From Lepturacanthus savala (lineage: Eukaryota; Chordata; Actinopteri; Scombriformes; Trichiuridae), in assembly GCA_030544235.1 (NCBI GenBank), contig CM060464.1, positions 28,092,152-28,156,151 on the forward strand: a DNA stretch of 64,000 nucleotides, written 5' to 3'. Shown in pieces: positions 1-12,422 of this stretch (the first letter of the stretch is position 1; every line of letters begins with the position of its first letter). The translations under genes and the position numbers were made by a program. The notes beneath the pieces are model-generated. The model searched no databases. It was not told the DNA's origin and saw only the letters and a list, made by a program, of their open reading frames with translations.

Positions 1-517
1 CCTCGGTGAGGCCTCAAATCCTGATGTTTCGCCATGAAAAAGGAAGTTGTGATTTCTCCAGGAAAGGAACATCCTAACTGCATGAAATTCATGGTGTATG
101 ATGCTGGTCCCTCTCTGAACACGTGTACATGTTTATATTCACGCCACATCAAACCGCCCCCTGCTGGCAACAGGAAATCACTGTCGTGACACTTTAATAA
201 ATTTCTCCTCGAGAATAACCCGCAACCGCTTCAAATCGTGTCTCTAACATCTCAAGAACTTTGTTATGAGAAAGTTTACAAACGGGGACAATTCAGTAAT
301 GGGTGATAGCATTGCGAGACAGCGAATTACGCTGCCTCTCCCTCAGACAGGGAGTTGAGATGGTTTCAACATATTGCCTCAAAATCAACGATCGCCCCCG
401 ACACAAAGCAAACACACATGCTCTGACTCGCCCATACCCCGACTCGCCCGTACCCCGACCGCCCATACCCCGCGGTGCACCCGCGAGGGCCCTTCATTGC
501 TGCTTGCAGCACTAGTT

Positions 518-614
518 AGGGCCCGAGCGGCGACTGCATAGCAGTCGCGGTACCGCGAGGCCCTATTGTTCTCCAAAAGATTATTATTATTATTATTATT
601 CTTATTATTATTAT
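518..614 (+). repeat. GC-rich hairpin plus (TTA)n cassette, unit 1
   Basis: AGGGCC pairs with GGCCCT as a 6-bp outer stem. GCGACTGC-ATA-GCAGTCGC forms a perfect 8-bp inner stem with a 3-base loop. A linker CTATTGTTCTCCAAAAGA and a (TTA)n tract follow. The cassette lies between GCACTAGTT and the T-rich D start. Confidence 0.9.
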
Positions 615-875
615 TCTTTTTTTTCTTTGTCTTCCGCGTCTTTGAATGCCCTTTTGGGGGCCTGAACATACCTAAAAAGTCCCCATTTTTTCTGGACGCA
701 TCAGGCCCGGCGAAAAATTACGTATTTCGTAGGTTTTGAAAATGGGCGGGGCAAAATGGCTCAGTAGCGCCCCCTTGTCACTTTCAAAACACCCCCCCCA
801 TAGGGGTTAGTTCATCGTATCTTCACGAAACTCGGCACACGCGTTTATCATGCCAAGGCGCACAAAAAATCCTCT

Positions 876-883
876 TGACGTCA
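876..883. promoter_or_regulatory. CRE-type palindrome TGACGTCA, recurring in the D blocks
   Basis: Example from unit 1; the same octamer lies in the CCTCTTGACGTCATGG context of the other D blocks (for example 2628-2635). It is the full cAMP-response-element palindrome known from CREB/ATF sites. No promoter elements are visible around it, so a regulatory role is speculative. Confidence 0.25.
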
Positions 884-1850
884 TGGTGAAAGTCAAACAG
901 GAAGTCGGCCATTTTGAATCAAACATCGGCGAAGACGCCGTTTGCAGGCAACGTAAATTCACCTACTAGTCAGACACTATAGCCTGCAGCGGCGTAAAAT
1001 TTTGGTTGTAGCATCTAAAAGGCTTGATCATGAAAACTCGTCAAAATGGTGAGTTTTCATGGGAGGGCGTGGCCTCGGCGAGGCCTCAAATTCTGATGTT
1101 TCGCCATGAAAAAGGAAGTTGTGTTTTCTCCATGAAAGGAACATCCTAACTGCATGAAATTGATGGTGTATGATGCTGGTCCCGCCCTGAACATGTGTAT
1201 ATGGTTATAATCACGCCATGTCCAACCGCCCCCTGCTGGCAGCAGGAAGTCACTGTCGTCACGCTTTAATGAATTTCTCAGAGGTAATTATGGATAACCA
1301 CTTCAAATTGTGTTTCTGGCATGTCAAGACCTTTGTGATGAAATGTCTTTAATACCATGAGTTTTCATTGGAGGGCGTGGCCTCGGCAAGGCGGCGAGTT
1401 TCCATCCCTCGCCATGTGACATCAACTCATCATAACTTCCACATGCTATATTCTATCTGCACCAAATCTCTGATGCTTCATAAGGGTCCTGTCCTGAACA
1501 TATTTATACACTCATATTCACTTACACTCATAGCGCCCCCTATTGGTAGCAGGAAATAACTTTAAAATGTAAAGCCCCATGCTTTATCTTTAACCTAGAC
1601 TTACAAAATTCGGCAGACACATGGAGTACTTCAGGACGGACAAAAAAGCCTCTTGGATCCATATCCTAAGTCCGACAGGAAGTCAGCCATCTTGAATTGA
1701 ACGTCAGTGATATCGCCGTTTGCAGGCATCATACTTTGACGAACTAGTCCTAGGGATTTATCAGCAGTGACTTCAAATTTTGGCTGTGGCATCTAAAGAC
1801 GTCAATGATGAAAAAACATTGAAATGGTGGCTCTAAAGGTTAGGGCGTGG

Positions 1851-3602
1851 CCTCAGTGAGGCCTCAAATCCTGATGTTTCGCCATGAAAAAGGAAGTTGT
1901 GATTTCTCCAGGAAAGGAACATCCTAACTGCATGAAATTGATGGTGTATGATGCTGGTCATGCTCTGAACACGTGTACGTGTTTATATACACGCCACGTC
2001 AGACCGCCCCCTGCTGGCAGCAGGAAGTCACTGTTGTCACGCTTTAATGAATTTCTCCTAGAGAATAACCCGCAACCGCTTCAAATCATGTCTCTAACAT
2101 CTCAAGAACTTTGTTATGAGAAAGTTTACAAACGGTGACAATTCAGTAATGGGTGTCAGCGTTGGCAGACAGCGAATTACGCTGCCTCTCCCTCAGACAG
2201 GGAGTTGAGATAGTTTCAACATATTGCCTCAAAATCAACGATCGCCCCCGACACAAAGCAAACACACATGCTCTGACTCGCCCATACCCCGACTCGCCCG
2301 TACCCCGACCGCCCATACCCCGCGGTGCACCCGCGAGGGCCCTTCATTGCTGCTTGCAGCACTAGTTCTTTTTTTTCTTTGTCTTCCGCGTCTTTGATTG
2401 CCCTTTTGGAGGCCTGAACATACTTAAAAAGTCCCCATTTTTTCTGGACGCATCAGACCCGGCGAAAAATTACGTATTTCGTAGGTTTTGAAAATGGGCG
2501 GGGCAAAATGGCTCAGTAGCGCCCCCTTTTCACTTTCAAAACACCCCCCCCATAGGGGTTAGTTTATCGTATCTTCACGAAACTCGGCACACGCGTTTAT
2601 CATGCCAAGGCGCACAAAAAATCCTCTTGACGTCATGGTGAAAGTCAAACAGGAAGTCGGCCATTTTGAATCAAACATCGCCGAAGACGCCGTTTGCAGG
2701 CAACGTAAATTCACCTACTAGTCAGACACTATAGCCTGCAGCGGCGTAAAATTTTGGATGTAGCTTCTAAAAGGCTTGATCATGAAAACTCGTCGAAATG
2801 GTGAGTTTTCATGGGAGGGCGTGGCCTCGGCGAGGCCTCAAATTCTGATGTTTCGCCATGAAAAAGGAAGTTGTGTTTTCTCCATGAAAGGAACATCCTA
2901 AATGCATGAAATTGATGGTGCATGATGCTGGTCCCGCCCTGAACACGTGTATATGTTTATATTCACGCCACGTCAAACCGCCCCCTGCTGGCAGCAGGAA
3001 GTCACTGTCGTCACGCTTTAATGAATTTCTCAGAGGAAATTATGGATAACCACTTCAAATTGTGTTTCTGGCATGTCAAGACCTTTGTGATGAAATGTGT
3101 TTAATACCATGAGTTTTCATTGGAGGGCGTGGCCTCGGCGAGGCGGCGAGTTTCCATCCCTCGCCATGTGACATCAACTCATCATAACTTCCACATGCTA
3201 TATTCTATCTGCACCAAATCTCTGATGCTTCATAAGGGTCCCGCCCTGAACATATTTATACACTCATATTCACTCACACTCATAGCGCCCCCTATTGGTA
3301 GCAGGAAATAACTTTCAAATGTAAAGCCCCATGCTTTATCTTTAACCTAGACTTACAAAATTCAACAGACACATGGAGTACTTCAGGACGGACAAAAAAT
3401 CCTCTTGGATCCATATCCTAAGTCCAACAGGAAGTCGGCCATCTTGAATTGAACGTCAGCGATATCGCCGTTTGGAGGCGTCGTACTTTGACGAACTAGT
3501 CCTAGGGATTTATCAGCAGTGACTTCAAATTTTGGCTGTGGCATCTAAAGACGTCAATGATGAAAAAACATTGAAATGGTGGCTCTAAAGGTTAGGGCGT
3601 GG
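1851..3602 (+). repeat. Macrosatellite unit 2 (no hairpin cassette)
   Basis: The C/D junction is the plain form: GCACTAGTT runs directly into TCTTTTTTTTCTTTG at about 2366. The B block carries TTCAACAGACAC and GTTTGGAGGCG, variants shared with units 6 and 9. The C block has the TTATATACACGCCACGTC variant shared with units 8, 9 and 12. Confidence 0.95.
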
Positions 3603-5425
3603 CCTCGGTGAGGCCTCAAATCCTGATGTTTCGCCATGAAAAAGGAAGTTGTGATTTCTCCAGGAAAGGAACATCCTAACTGCATGAAATTCATGGTGTA
3701 TGATGCTGGTCATGCTCTGAACATGTGTACGTGTTTATATTCACGCCACATCAGACCGCCCCCTGCTGGCAGCAGGAAGTCACTGTTGTCACGCTTTAAT
3801 GAATTTCTCCTAGAGAATAATCCACAACCGCTTCAAATCGTGTCTCTAACATTTCAAGAACTTTGTTATGAGAAAGTTTACAAACGGTGACACTTCAGTA
3901 ATGGGTGTTAGCGTTGCCAGACAGCGAATTACGCTGCCTCTCCCTCAGACAGGGAGTTGAGATGGTTTCAACATATTGCCTCAAAATCAATGATCGCCCC
4001 CGACACAAAGCAAACACACATGCTCTGACTCGCCCATACCCCGACTCGCCCGTACCCCGACCGCCCATACCCCGCGAGGGCCCTTCAATGCTGCTTGCAG
4101 CACTAGTTAGGGCCCGAGCGGCGACTGCATAGCAGTCGCGGTACGCGAGGCCCTATTGTTCTCCAAAAGATTATTATTATTATTCTTATTCTTTTTTTTC
4201 TTTGTCTTCCGCGTCTTTGATTGCCCTTTTGGGGGCCTGAACATACCTAAAAAGTCCCCATTTTTTCTGGACGCATCAGACCCGGCGAAAAATTACGTAT
4301 TTCATCGGTTTTGAAAATGGGCGGGGCAAAATGGCTCAGTAGCGCCCCGTTGTCACTTTCAAAACACCCCCCCCATAGGGGTTAGTTCATCGTATCTTCA
4401 CGAAACTCGGCAGACGCGTTTATCATGCCAAGGCGCACAAAAAATCCTCTTGACGTCATGGTGAAAGTCAAACAGGAAGTCAGCCATTTTGAATCAAACA
4501 TCGCTGAAGACGCCGTTTGCAGGCAACGTAAATTCACCTACTAGTCAGACACTATAGCCTGCAGCGGCGTAAAATTTTGGATGTAGCTTCTAAAAGGCTT
4601 GATCATGAAAACTCGTCGAAATGGTGAGTTTTCATGGGAGGGCGTGGCCTCAGCGAGGCCTCAAATTCTGATGTTTCGCCATGAAAAAGGAAGTTGTGTT
4701 TTCTCCATGAAAGGAACATCCTAAATGCATGAAATTGATGGTGCATGATGCTGGTCCCGCCCTGAACACGTGTATATGTTTATATTCACGCCACATCAAA
4801 CCGCCCCCTGCTGGCAGCAGGAAGTCACTGTCTTCACGCTTTAATGAATTTCTCAGAGGAAATTATGGATAACCACTTCAAATTGTGTTTATGGCATGTC
4901 AAGACCTTTGTGATGAAATGTCTTTAATACCATGAGTTTTCTTTGGAGGGCGTGGCCTCGGCGAGGCGGCGAGTTTCCATCCCTCGCCATGTGACATCAA
5001 CTCATCATAACTTCCACATGCTATATTCTATCTGCACCAAATCTCTGATGCTTCATAAGGGTCCCGCTCTGAACACATTTATACACTCATATTCACTTAC
5101 ACTCATAGCGCCCCCTATTGGTAGCAGGAAACAACTTTCAAATGTAAAGCCCCATGCTTTATCTTTAACCTAGACTTACAAAATTCGGCAGACACATGGA
5201 GTACTTCAGGACGGACAAAAAAGCCTCTTGGATCCATATCCTAAGTCCGACAGGAAGTCGGCCATCTTGAATTGAACGTCAGCGATATCGCCGTTTGCAG
5301 GCGTCATACTTTGACGAACTAGTCCTAGGGATTTATCAGCAGTGACTTCAAATTTTGGCTGTGGCATCTAAAGACGTCAATGATGAAAAAACATTGAAAT
5401 GGTGGCTCTAAAGGTTAGGGCGTGG
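3603..5425 (+). repeat. Macrosatellite unit 3 (one hairpin cassette)
   Basis: The C block has the variants GAACATGTGTACG, AATAATCCACAACC and ACATTTCAAG, which recur together only in unit 10. One hairpin cassette sits at 4109-4190, of the one-base-shorter GGTACGCGAGG form. The A block is the ATGCATGAAATTGATGGTGC type. Confidence 0.95.
4109..4190 (+). repeat. Hairpin plus (TTA)n cassette, unit 3
   Basis: Same stem-loop as in unit 1 but with GGTACGCGAGG in place of GGTACCGCGAGG, a one-base deletion in the internal loop. The only other copy with this change is the first of the four in unit 5. Confidence 0.9.
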
Positions 5426-7165
5426 CCTCAGTGAGGCCTCAAATCCTGATGTTTCGCCATGAAAAAAGAAGTTGTGTTTTCTCCATGAAAGGAACATCCT
5501 AACTGCATGAAATTGATGGTGTATGATGCTGGTCCCTCTCTGAACACGTGTACATGTTTATATTCACGCCACGTCAGACCGCCCCCTGCTGGCAGCAGAA
5601 AGTCACTGTTGTCACGCTTTAATGAATTTCTCCTAGAGAATAACCCACAACCGCTTCAAATCGTGTCTCTAACATCTCAAGAACTTTGTTATGAGAAAGT
5701 TTACAAACGGTGACAATTCAGTAATGGGTGTTAGCGTTGCCAGACAGCGAATTACGCTGCCTCTCCCTCAGACAGGGACTTGAGATAGTTTCAACATATT
5801 GCCTCAAAATCAACGATCGCCCCCGACACAAAGCAAACACATATGCTCTGACTCGCCCATACCCCGACTCGCCCATACCCCGACTGCCCATACCCCGCGA
5901 GGGCCCTTCAATGCTGCTTGCAACACTAGTTCTTTTTTTTCTTTGTCTTCCGCGTCTTTGATTGCCCTTTTGGAGGCCTGAACATACCTAAAAAGTCCCC
6001 ATTTTTTCTGGACGCATCAGGCCCGGCGAAAAATTACATATTTCATCGGTTTTGAAAATGGGCGGGGCAAAATGGCTCAGTAGCGCCCCCTTGTCACTTT
6101 CAAAACACCCCCCCCATAGGGGTTAGTTTATCGTATCTTCACGAAACTCGGCACACGCGTTTATCATGCCAAGGCGCACAAAAAATCCTCTTGACGTCAT
6201 GGTGAAAGTCAAACAGGAAGTCGGCCATTTTGAATCAAACATCGCCGAAGACGCCGTTTGCAGGCAACGAAAATCACCTACTAGTCAGAGACTATAGCCT
6301 GCAGCGGCCTAAAATTTTGGTTGTAGCATCTAAAAGGCTTGATCATGAAAACTCGTCGAAATGGTGAGTTTTCATTGGAGGGCGTGGCCTCGGCGAGGCC
6401 TCAAATTCTGATGTTTCGCCATGAAAAAGGAAGTTGTGTTTTCTCCATGAAAGGAACATCCTAACTGCATGAAATTGATGGTGTATGATGCTGGTCATGC
6501 TCTGAACACGTGTATATGTTTATATTCACGCCACGTCAAACCGCCCCCTGCTGGCAGCAGGAAGTCACTGTCGTCACGCTTTAATGAATTTCTCAGAGGA
6601 AATTATGGATAACCACTTCAAATTGTGTTTCTGGCATGTCAAGACCTTTGTGATGAAATGTCTTTAATACCATGAGTTTTCATTGGAGGGCGTGGCCTCG
6701 GCGAGGCGGCGAGTTTCCATCCCTCGCCATGTGACATCAACTCATCATAACTTCCACATGCTATATTCTATCTGCACCAAATCTCTGATGCTTCATAAGG
6801 GTCCTGTCCTGAACATATTTATACACTCATATTCACTTACACTCATAGCGCCCCCTATTGGTAGCAGGAAATAACTTTCAAATGTAAAGCCCCATGCTTT
6901 ATCTTTAACCTAGACTTACGAAATTCGGCAGACACATGGAGTACTTCAGGACGGACAAAAAAGCCTCTTGGATCCATATCCTAAGTCCGACAGGAAGTCG
7001 GCCATCTTGAATTGAACGTCAGTGATATCGCCGTTTGCAGGCGTCGTACTTTGACGAACTAGTCCTAGGGATTTATCAGCAGTGACTTCAAATTTTGGCT
7101 GTGGCATCTAAAGACGTCAATGATGAAAAAACATTGAAATGGTGGCTCTAAAGGTTAGGGCGTGG
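5426..7165 (+). repeat. Macrosatellite unit 4 (no hairpin cassette)
   Basis: Plain C/D junction at about 5931. The unit mixes variants: the B block has GTCCTGTCCTG like unit 1 but CTTTCAAATG like units 2 and 5, suggesting exchange between unit types. The C block shares GAAAAAAGAAGTTGTG with unit 11. Confidence 0.95.
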
Positions 7166-7550
7166 CCTCGGTGAGGCCTCAAATCCTGATGTTTCGCCAT
7201 GAAAAAGGAAGTTGTGATTTCTAGAGGAAAGAAACATCCTAACTGCATGAAATTGATGGTGTATGATGCTGGTCATGCTCTGAACACGTGTAGGTGTTTA
7301 TATTTATTAGGGCCCGAGCGGCGACTGCATAGCAGTCGCGGTACGCGAGGCCCTATTGTTCTCCAAAAGATTATTATTATTCTTATTATTATTATTATTA
7401 GGGCCCGAGCGGCGACTGCATAGCAGTCGCGGTACCGCGAGGCCCTATTGTTCTCCAAAAGATTATTATTATTATTATTATTCTTATTAGGGCCCGAGCG
7501 GCGACTGCATAGCAGTCGCGGTACCGCGAGGCCCTATTGTTCTCCAAAAG

Positions 7551-7581
<31 letters not shown>

Positions 7582-8922
7582 GGGCCCGAGCGGCGACTGC
7601 ATAGCAGTCGCGGTACCGCGAGGCCCTATTGTTCTCCAAAAGATTATTATTATTATTATTATTCTTATTATTATTATTATTATTATTCTTTTTTTTCTTT
7701 TTCTTCCGCGTCTTTGATTGCCCTTTTGGAGGCCTGAACATACTTAAAAAGTCCCCATTTTTTCTGGACGCATCAGACCCGGCGAAAAATTACGTATTTC
7801 GTAGGTTTTGAAAATGGGCGGGGCAAAATGGCTCAGTAGCGCCCCCTTTTCACTTTCAAAACACCCCCCCCATAGGGGTTAGTTTATCGTATCTTCACGA
7901 AACTCGGCACACGCGTTTATCATGCCAAGGCGCACAAAAAATCCTCTTGACGTCATGGTGAAAGTCAAACAGGAAGTCGGCCATTTTGAATCAAACATCG
8001 CCGAAGACGCCGTTTGCAGGCAACGTAAATTCACCTACTAGTCAGACACTATAGCCTGCAGCGGCGTAAAATTTTGGATGTAGCTTCTAAAAGGCTTGAT
8101 CATGAAAACTCGTCGAAATGGTGAGTTTTCATGGGAGGGCGTGGCCTCAGCGAGGCCTCAAATTCTGATGTTTCGCCATGAAAAAGGAAGTTGTGTTTTC
8201 TCCATGAAAGGAACATCCTAAATGCATGAAATTGATGGTGCATGATGCTGGTCCCGCCCTGAACACGTGTATATGTTTATATTCACGCCACGTCAAACCG
8301 CCCCCTGCTGGCAGCAGGAAGTCACTGTCGTCACGCTTTAATGAATTTCTCAGAGGAAATTATGGATAACCACTTCAAATTGTGTTTATGGCATGTCAAG
8401 ACCTTTGTGATGAAATGTGTTTAATACCATGAGTTTTCATTGGAGGGCGTGGCCTCGGCGAGGCGGCGAGTTTCCATCCCTCGCCATGTGACATCAACTC
8501 ATCATAACTTCCACATGCTATATTCTATCTGCACCAAATCTCTGATGCTTCATAAGGGTCCCGCCCTGAACATATTTATACACTCATATTCACTCACACT
8601 CATAGCGCCACCTATTGGTAGCAGGAAATAACTTTCAAATGTAAAGCCCCATGCTTTATCTTTAACCTAGACTTACAAAATTCGGCAGACACATGGAGTA
8701 CTTCAGGACGGACAAAAAAGCCTCCTGAATCCATATCCTAAGTCCGACAGGAAGTCGGCCATCTTGAATTGAACGTCAGCGATATCGCCGTTTGCAGGCG
8801 TCGTACTTTGACGAACTAGTCCTAGGGATTTATCAGCAGTGACTTCAAATTTTGGCTGTGGCGTCTAAAGACGTCAATGATGAAAAAACATTGAAATGGT
8901 GGCTCTAAAGGTTAGGGCGTGG
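7166..8922 (+). repeat. Macrosatellite unit 5 (C block truncated, four hairpin cassettes)
   Basis: The C block breaks off at 7304 after GTGTTTATATT and joins directly to (TTA) plus the hairpin cassette. About 385 bp present in intact units is missing, including the C-block CTCF-like site and the VNTR. Four tandem hairpin cassettes (7309-7688) nearly restore normal unit length. The B block has GCGCCACCTATT where others have GCGCCCCCTATT. Confidence 0.95.
7309..7688 (+). repeat. Four tandem hairpin plus (TTA)n cassettes, unit 5
   Basis: Copies start at 7309, 7400, 7489 and 7581. The hairpin and linker are essentially invariant, and the (TTA)n tail length differs per copy, so the first three cassettes are 91, 89 and 92 bp. 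Each new hairpin begins directly inside a TTA run (…TTATTAGGGCCC). The cassette therefore looks like an independently expanding minisatellite nested in the macrosatellite. Confidence 0.93.
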
Positions 8923-10678
8923 CCTCGGTGAGGCCTCAAATCCTGATGTTTCGCCATGAAAAAGGAAGTTGTGATTTCTCCAGGAAAGGAACATCCTAAC
9001 TGCATGAAATTGATGGTGTATGATGCTGGTCATGCTCTGAACACGTGTACGTGTTTATATTCACGCCACGTCAGACCGCCCCCTGCTGGCAGCAGGAAGT
9101 CACTGTTGTCACGCTTTAATGAATTTCTCCTAGAGAATAACCCACAACCGCTTCAAATCGTGTCTCTAACATCTCAAGAACTTTGTTATGAGAAAGTTTA
9201 CAAACGGTGACAATTCAGTAATGGGTGTTAGCGTTGGCAGACAGCGAATTACGCTGCCTCTCCCTCAGACAGGGACTTGAGATAGTTTCAACATATTGCC
9301 TCAAAATCAACGATCACCCCCGACACAAAGCAAACACACATGCTCTGACTCGCCCATACCCCGACTCGCCCGTACCCCGACCGCCCATACCCCGACTGCC
9401 CATACCCCGCGAGGGCCCTTCAATGCTGCTTGCAGCACTAGTTCTTTTTTTTCTTTGTCTTCCGCGTCTTTGATTGCCCTTTTGGAGGCCTGAACATACT
9501 TAAAAAGTCCCCATTTTTTCTGGACGCATCAGGCCCGGCGAAAAATTACGTATTTCGTAGGTTTTGAAAATGGGCGGGGCAAAATGGCTCAGTAGCGCCC
9601 CCTTTTCACTTTCAAAACACCCCCCCCATAGGGGTTAGTTTATCGTATCTTCACGAAACTCGGCACACGCGTTTATCATGCCAAGGCGCACAAAATATCC
9701 TCTTGACGTCATGGTGAAAGTCAAACAGGAAGTCGGCCATTTTGAATCAAACATCGCCGAAGACGCCGTTTGCAGGCAACGTAAATTCACGTACTAGTCA
9801 GAGACTATAGCCTGCAGCAGCGTAAAATTTTGGTTGTAGCATCTAAAAGGCTTGATCATGAAAACTCGTCGAAATGGTGAGTTTTCATGGGAGGGCGTGG
9901 CCTCGGCGAGGCCTCAAATTCTGATGTTTCGCCATGAAAAAGGAAGTTGTGTTTTCTCCATGAAAGGAACATCCGAACTGCATGAAATTGATGGTGTATG
10001 ATGCTGGTCCCGCCCTGAACACGTGTATATGTTTATATTCACGCCACGTCAAACCGCCCCCTGCTGGCAGCAGGAAGTCACTGTCGTCACGCTTTAATGA
10101 ATTTCTCAGAGGAAATTATGGATAACCACTTCAAATTGTGTTTATGGCATGTCAAGACCTTTGTGATGAAATGTGTTTAATACCATGAGTTTTCATTGGA
10201 GGGCGTGGCCTCAGCGAGGCGGCGAGTTTCCATCCCTCGCCATGTGACATCAACTCATCATAACTTCCACATGCTATATTCTATCTGCACCAAATCTCTG
10301 ATGCTTCATAAGGGTTACGCCCTGAACATATTTATACACTCATATTCACTCACACTCACAGCGCCCCCTATTGGTAGCAGGAAATAACTTTCAAATGTAA
10401 AGCCCCATGCTTTATCTTTAACCTAGACTTACAAAATTCAACAGACACATGGAGTACTTCAGGACAGACAAAAAATCCTCTTGGATCCATATCCTAAGTC
10501 CAACAGGAAGTCGGCCATCTTGAATTGAACGTCAGCGATATCGCCGTTTGGAGGCGTCGTACTTTGACGAACTAGTCCTAGGGATTTATCAGCAGTGACT
10601 TCAAATTTTGGCTGTGGCATCTAAAGACGTCAATGATGAAAAAACATTGAAATGGTGGCTCTAAAGGTTAGGGCGTGG
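8923..10678 (+). repeat. Macrosatellite unit 6 (no hairpin cassette)
   Basis: Plain junction at about 9441. The VNTR has four repeats. The B block has GGGTTACGCCCTG (shared with unit 9) together with TTCAACAGACAC and GTTTGGAGGCG (shared with units 2 and 9). Confidence 0.95.
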
Positions 10679-12422
10679 CCTCGGTGAGGCCTCAAATCCT
10701 GATGTTTCGCCATGAAAAAGGAAGTTGTGATTTCTCCAGGAAAGGAACATCCTAACTGCATGAAATTCATGGTGTATGATGCTGGTCATGCTCTGAACAC
10801 GTGTACGTGTTTATATTCACGCCACATCAGACCGCCCCCTGCTGGCAGCAGGAAGTCACTGTTGTCACGCTTTAATGAATTTCTCCTAGAGAATAACCCA
10901 CAACCGCTGCAAATCGTGTCTCTAACATCTCAAGAACTTTGTTATGAGAAAGTTTACAAACGGTGACAATTCAGTAATGGGTGTTAGCGTTGCCAGACAG
11001 CGAATTACGCTGCCTCTCCCTCAGACAGGGACTTGAGATAGTTTTTTCAACATATTGCCTCAAAATCAACGATCGCCCCCCACACAAAGCAAACACATAT
11101 GCTCTGACTCGCCCATACCCCGACTCGCCCATACCCCGACCGCCCATACCCCGCGAGGGCCCTTCAATGCTGCTTGCAGCACTAGTTCTTTTTTTTCTTT
11201 GTCTTCCGCGTCTTTGATTGCCCTTTTGGGGGCCTGAACATACCTAAAAAGTCCCCATTTTTTCTGGACGCATCAGACCCGGCGAAAAATTAAGTATTTC
11301 ATCGGTTTTGAAAATGGGCGGGGCAAAATGGCTCAGTAGCGCCCCCTTGTCACTTTCAAAACACCCCCCCCATAGGGGTTAGTTTATCGTATCTTCACGA
11401 AACTCGGCACACGCGTTTATCATGCCAAGGCGCACAAAAAATCCTCTTGACGTCATGGTGAAAGTCAAACAGGAAGTCGGCCATTTTGAATCAAACATCG
11501 CCGAAGACGCCGTTTGCAGGCAACGTAAATTCACCTACTAGTCAGACACTATAGCCTGCAGCAGCGTAAAATTTTGGTTGTAGCATCTAAAAGGCTTGAT
11601 CATGAAAACTCGTCAAAATGGTGAGTTTTCATGGGAGGGCGTGGCCTCGGCGAGGCCTCAAATTCTGATGTTTCGCCATGAAAAAGGAAGTTGTGTTTTC
11701 TCCATGAAAGGAACATCCTAACTGCATGAAATTGATGGTGTATGATGCTGGTCATGCTCTGAACACGTGTATATGGTTATAATCACGCCATGTCCAACCG
11801 CCCCCTGCTGGCAGCAGGAAGTCACTGTCGTCACGCTTTAATGAATTTCTCAGAGGAAATTATGGATAACCACTTCAAATTGTGTTTCTGGCATGTCAAG
11901 ACCTTTGTGATGAAATGTCTTTAATACCATGAGTTTTCATTGGAGGGCGTGGCCTCGGCGAGGCGGCGAGTTTCCATCCCTCGCCATGTGACATCAACTC
12001 ATCATAACTTCCACATGCTATATTCTATCTGCACCAAATCTCTGATGCTTCATAAGGGTCCTGTCCTGAACATATTTATACACTCATATTCACTTACACT
12101 CATAGCGCCCCCTATTGGTAGCAGGAAATAACTTTAAAATGTAAAGCCCCATGCTTTATCTTTAACCTAGACTTACAAAATTCGGCAGACACATGGAGTA
12201 CTTCAGGACGGACAAAAAAGCCTCTTGGATCCATATCCTAAGTCCGACAGGAAGTCAGCCATCTTGAATTGAACGTCAGTGATATCGCCGTTTGCAGGCA
12301 TCATACTTTGACGAACTAGTCCTAGGGATTTATCAGCAGTGACTTCAAATTTTGGCTGTGGCATCTAAAGACGTCAATGATGAAAAAACATTGAAATGGT
12401 GGCTCTAAAGGTTAGGGCGTGG
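10679..12422 (+). repeat. Macrosatellite unit 7 (no hairpin cassette)
   Basis: Plain junction at about 11187. A small private insertion (GATAGTTTTTTCAAC instead of GATAGTTTCAAC) lies at about 11040. A and B blocks are the TATGGTTATAATC / CAGGCATCATAC type and nearly identical to those of units 8 and 11. Confidence 0.95.

Larger units (their letters stand above)
1..1850 (+). repeat. Macrosatellite unit 1 (leftmost, C block diverged)
   Basis: First unit visible. Its C block (1-300) carries private changes not shared by the other copies, for example CTGGCAACAGGAAATCACTG instead of CTGGCAGCAGGAAGTCACTG and TTTAATAAATTTCTCC instead of TTTAATGAATTTCTCC. One hairpin cassette sits at the C/D junction (518). 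Its A and B blocks are the 'TATGGTTATAATC / GTCCTGTCCTG / CTTTAAAATG / CAGGCATCATAC' type also found in units 7, 8 and 11. Confidence 0.95.

Noticed and set aside
7309..7688. CRISPR-like look of four palindromic repeats with variable segments between
   Set aside because: The intervening segments are just (TTA)n runs, the genome is eukaryotic, and no cas genes exist.
7487..7811. Open frames of Leu/Tyr/Ile/Asn runs around the TTA tracts
   Set aside because: Pure translation of TTA/ATT/AAT microsatellite.
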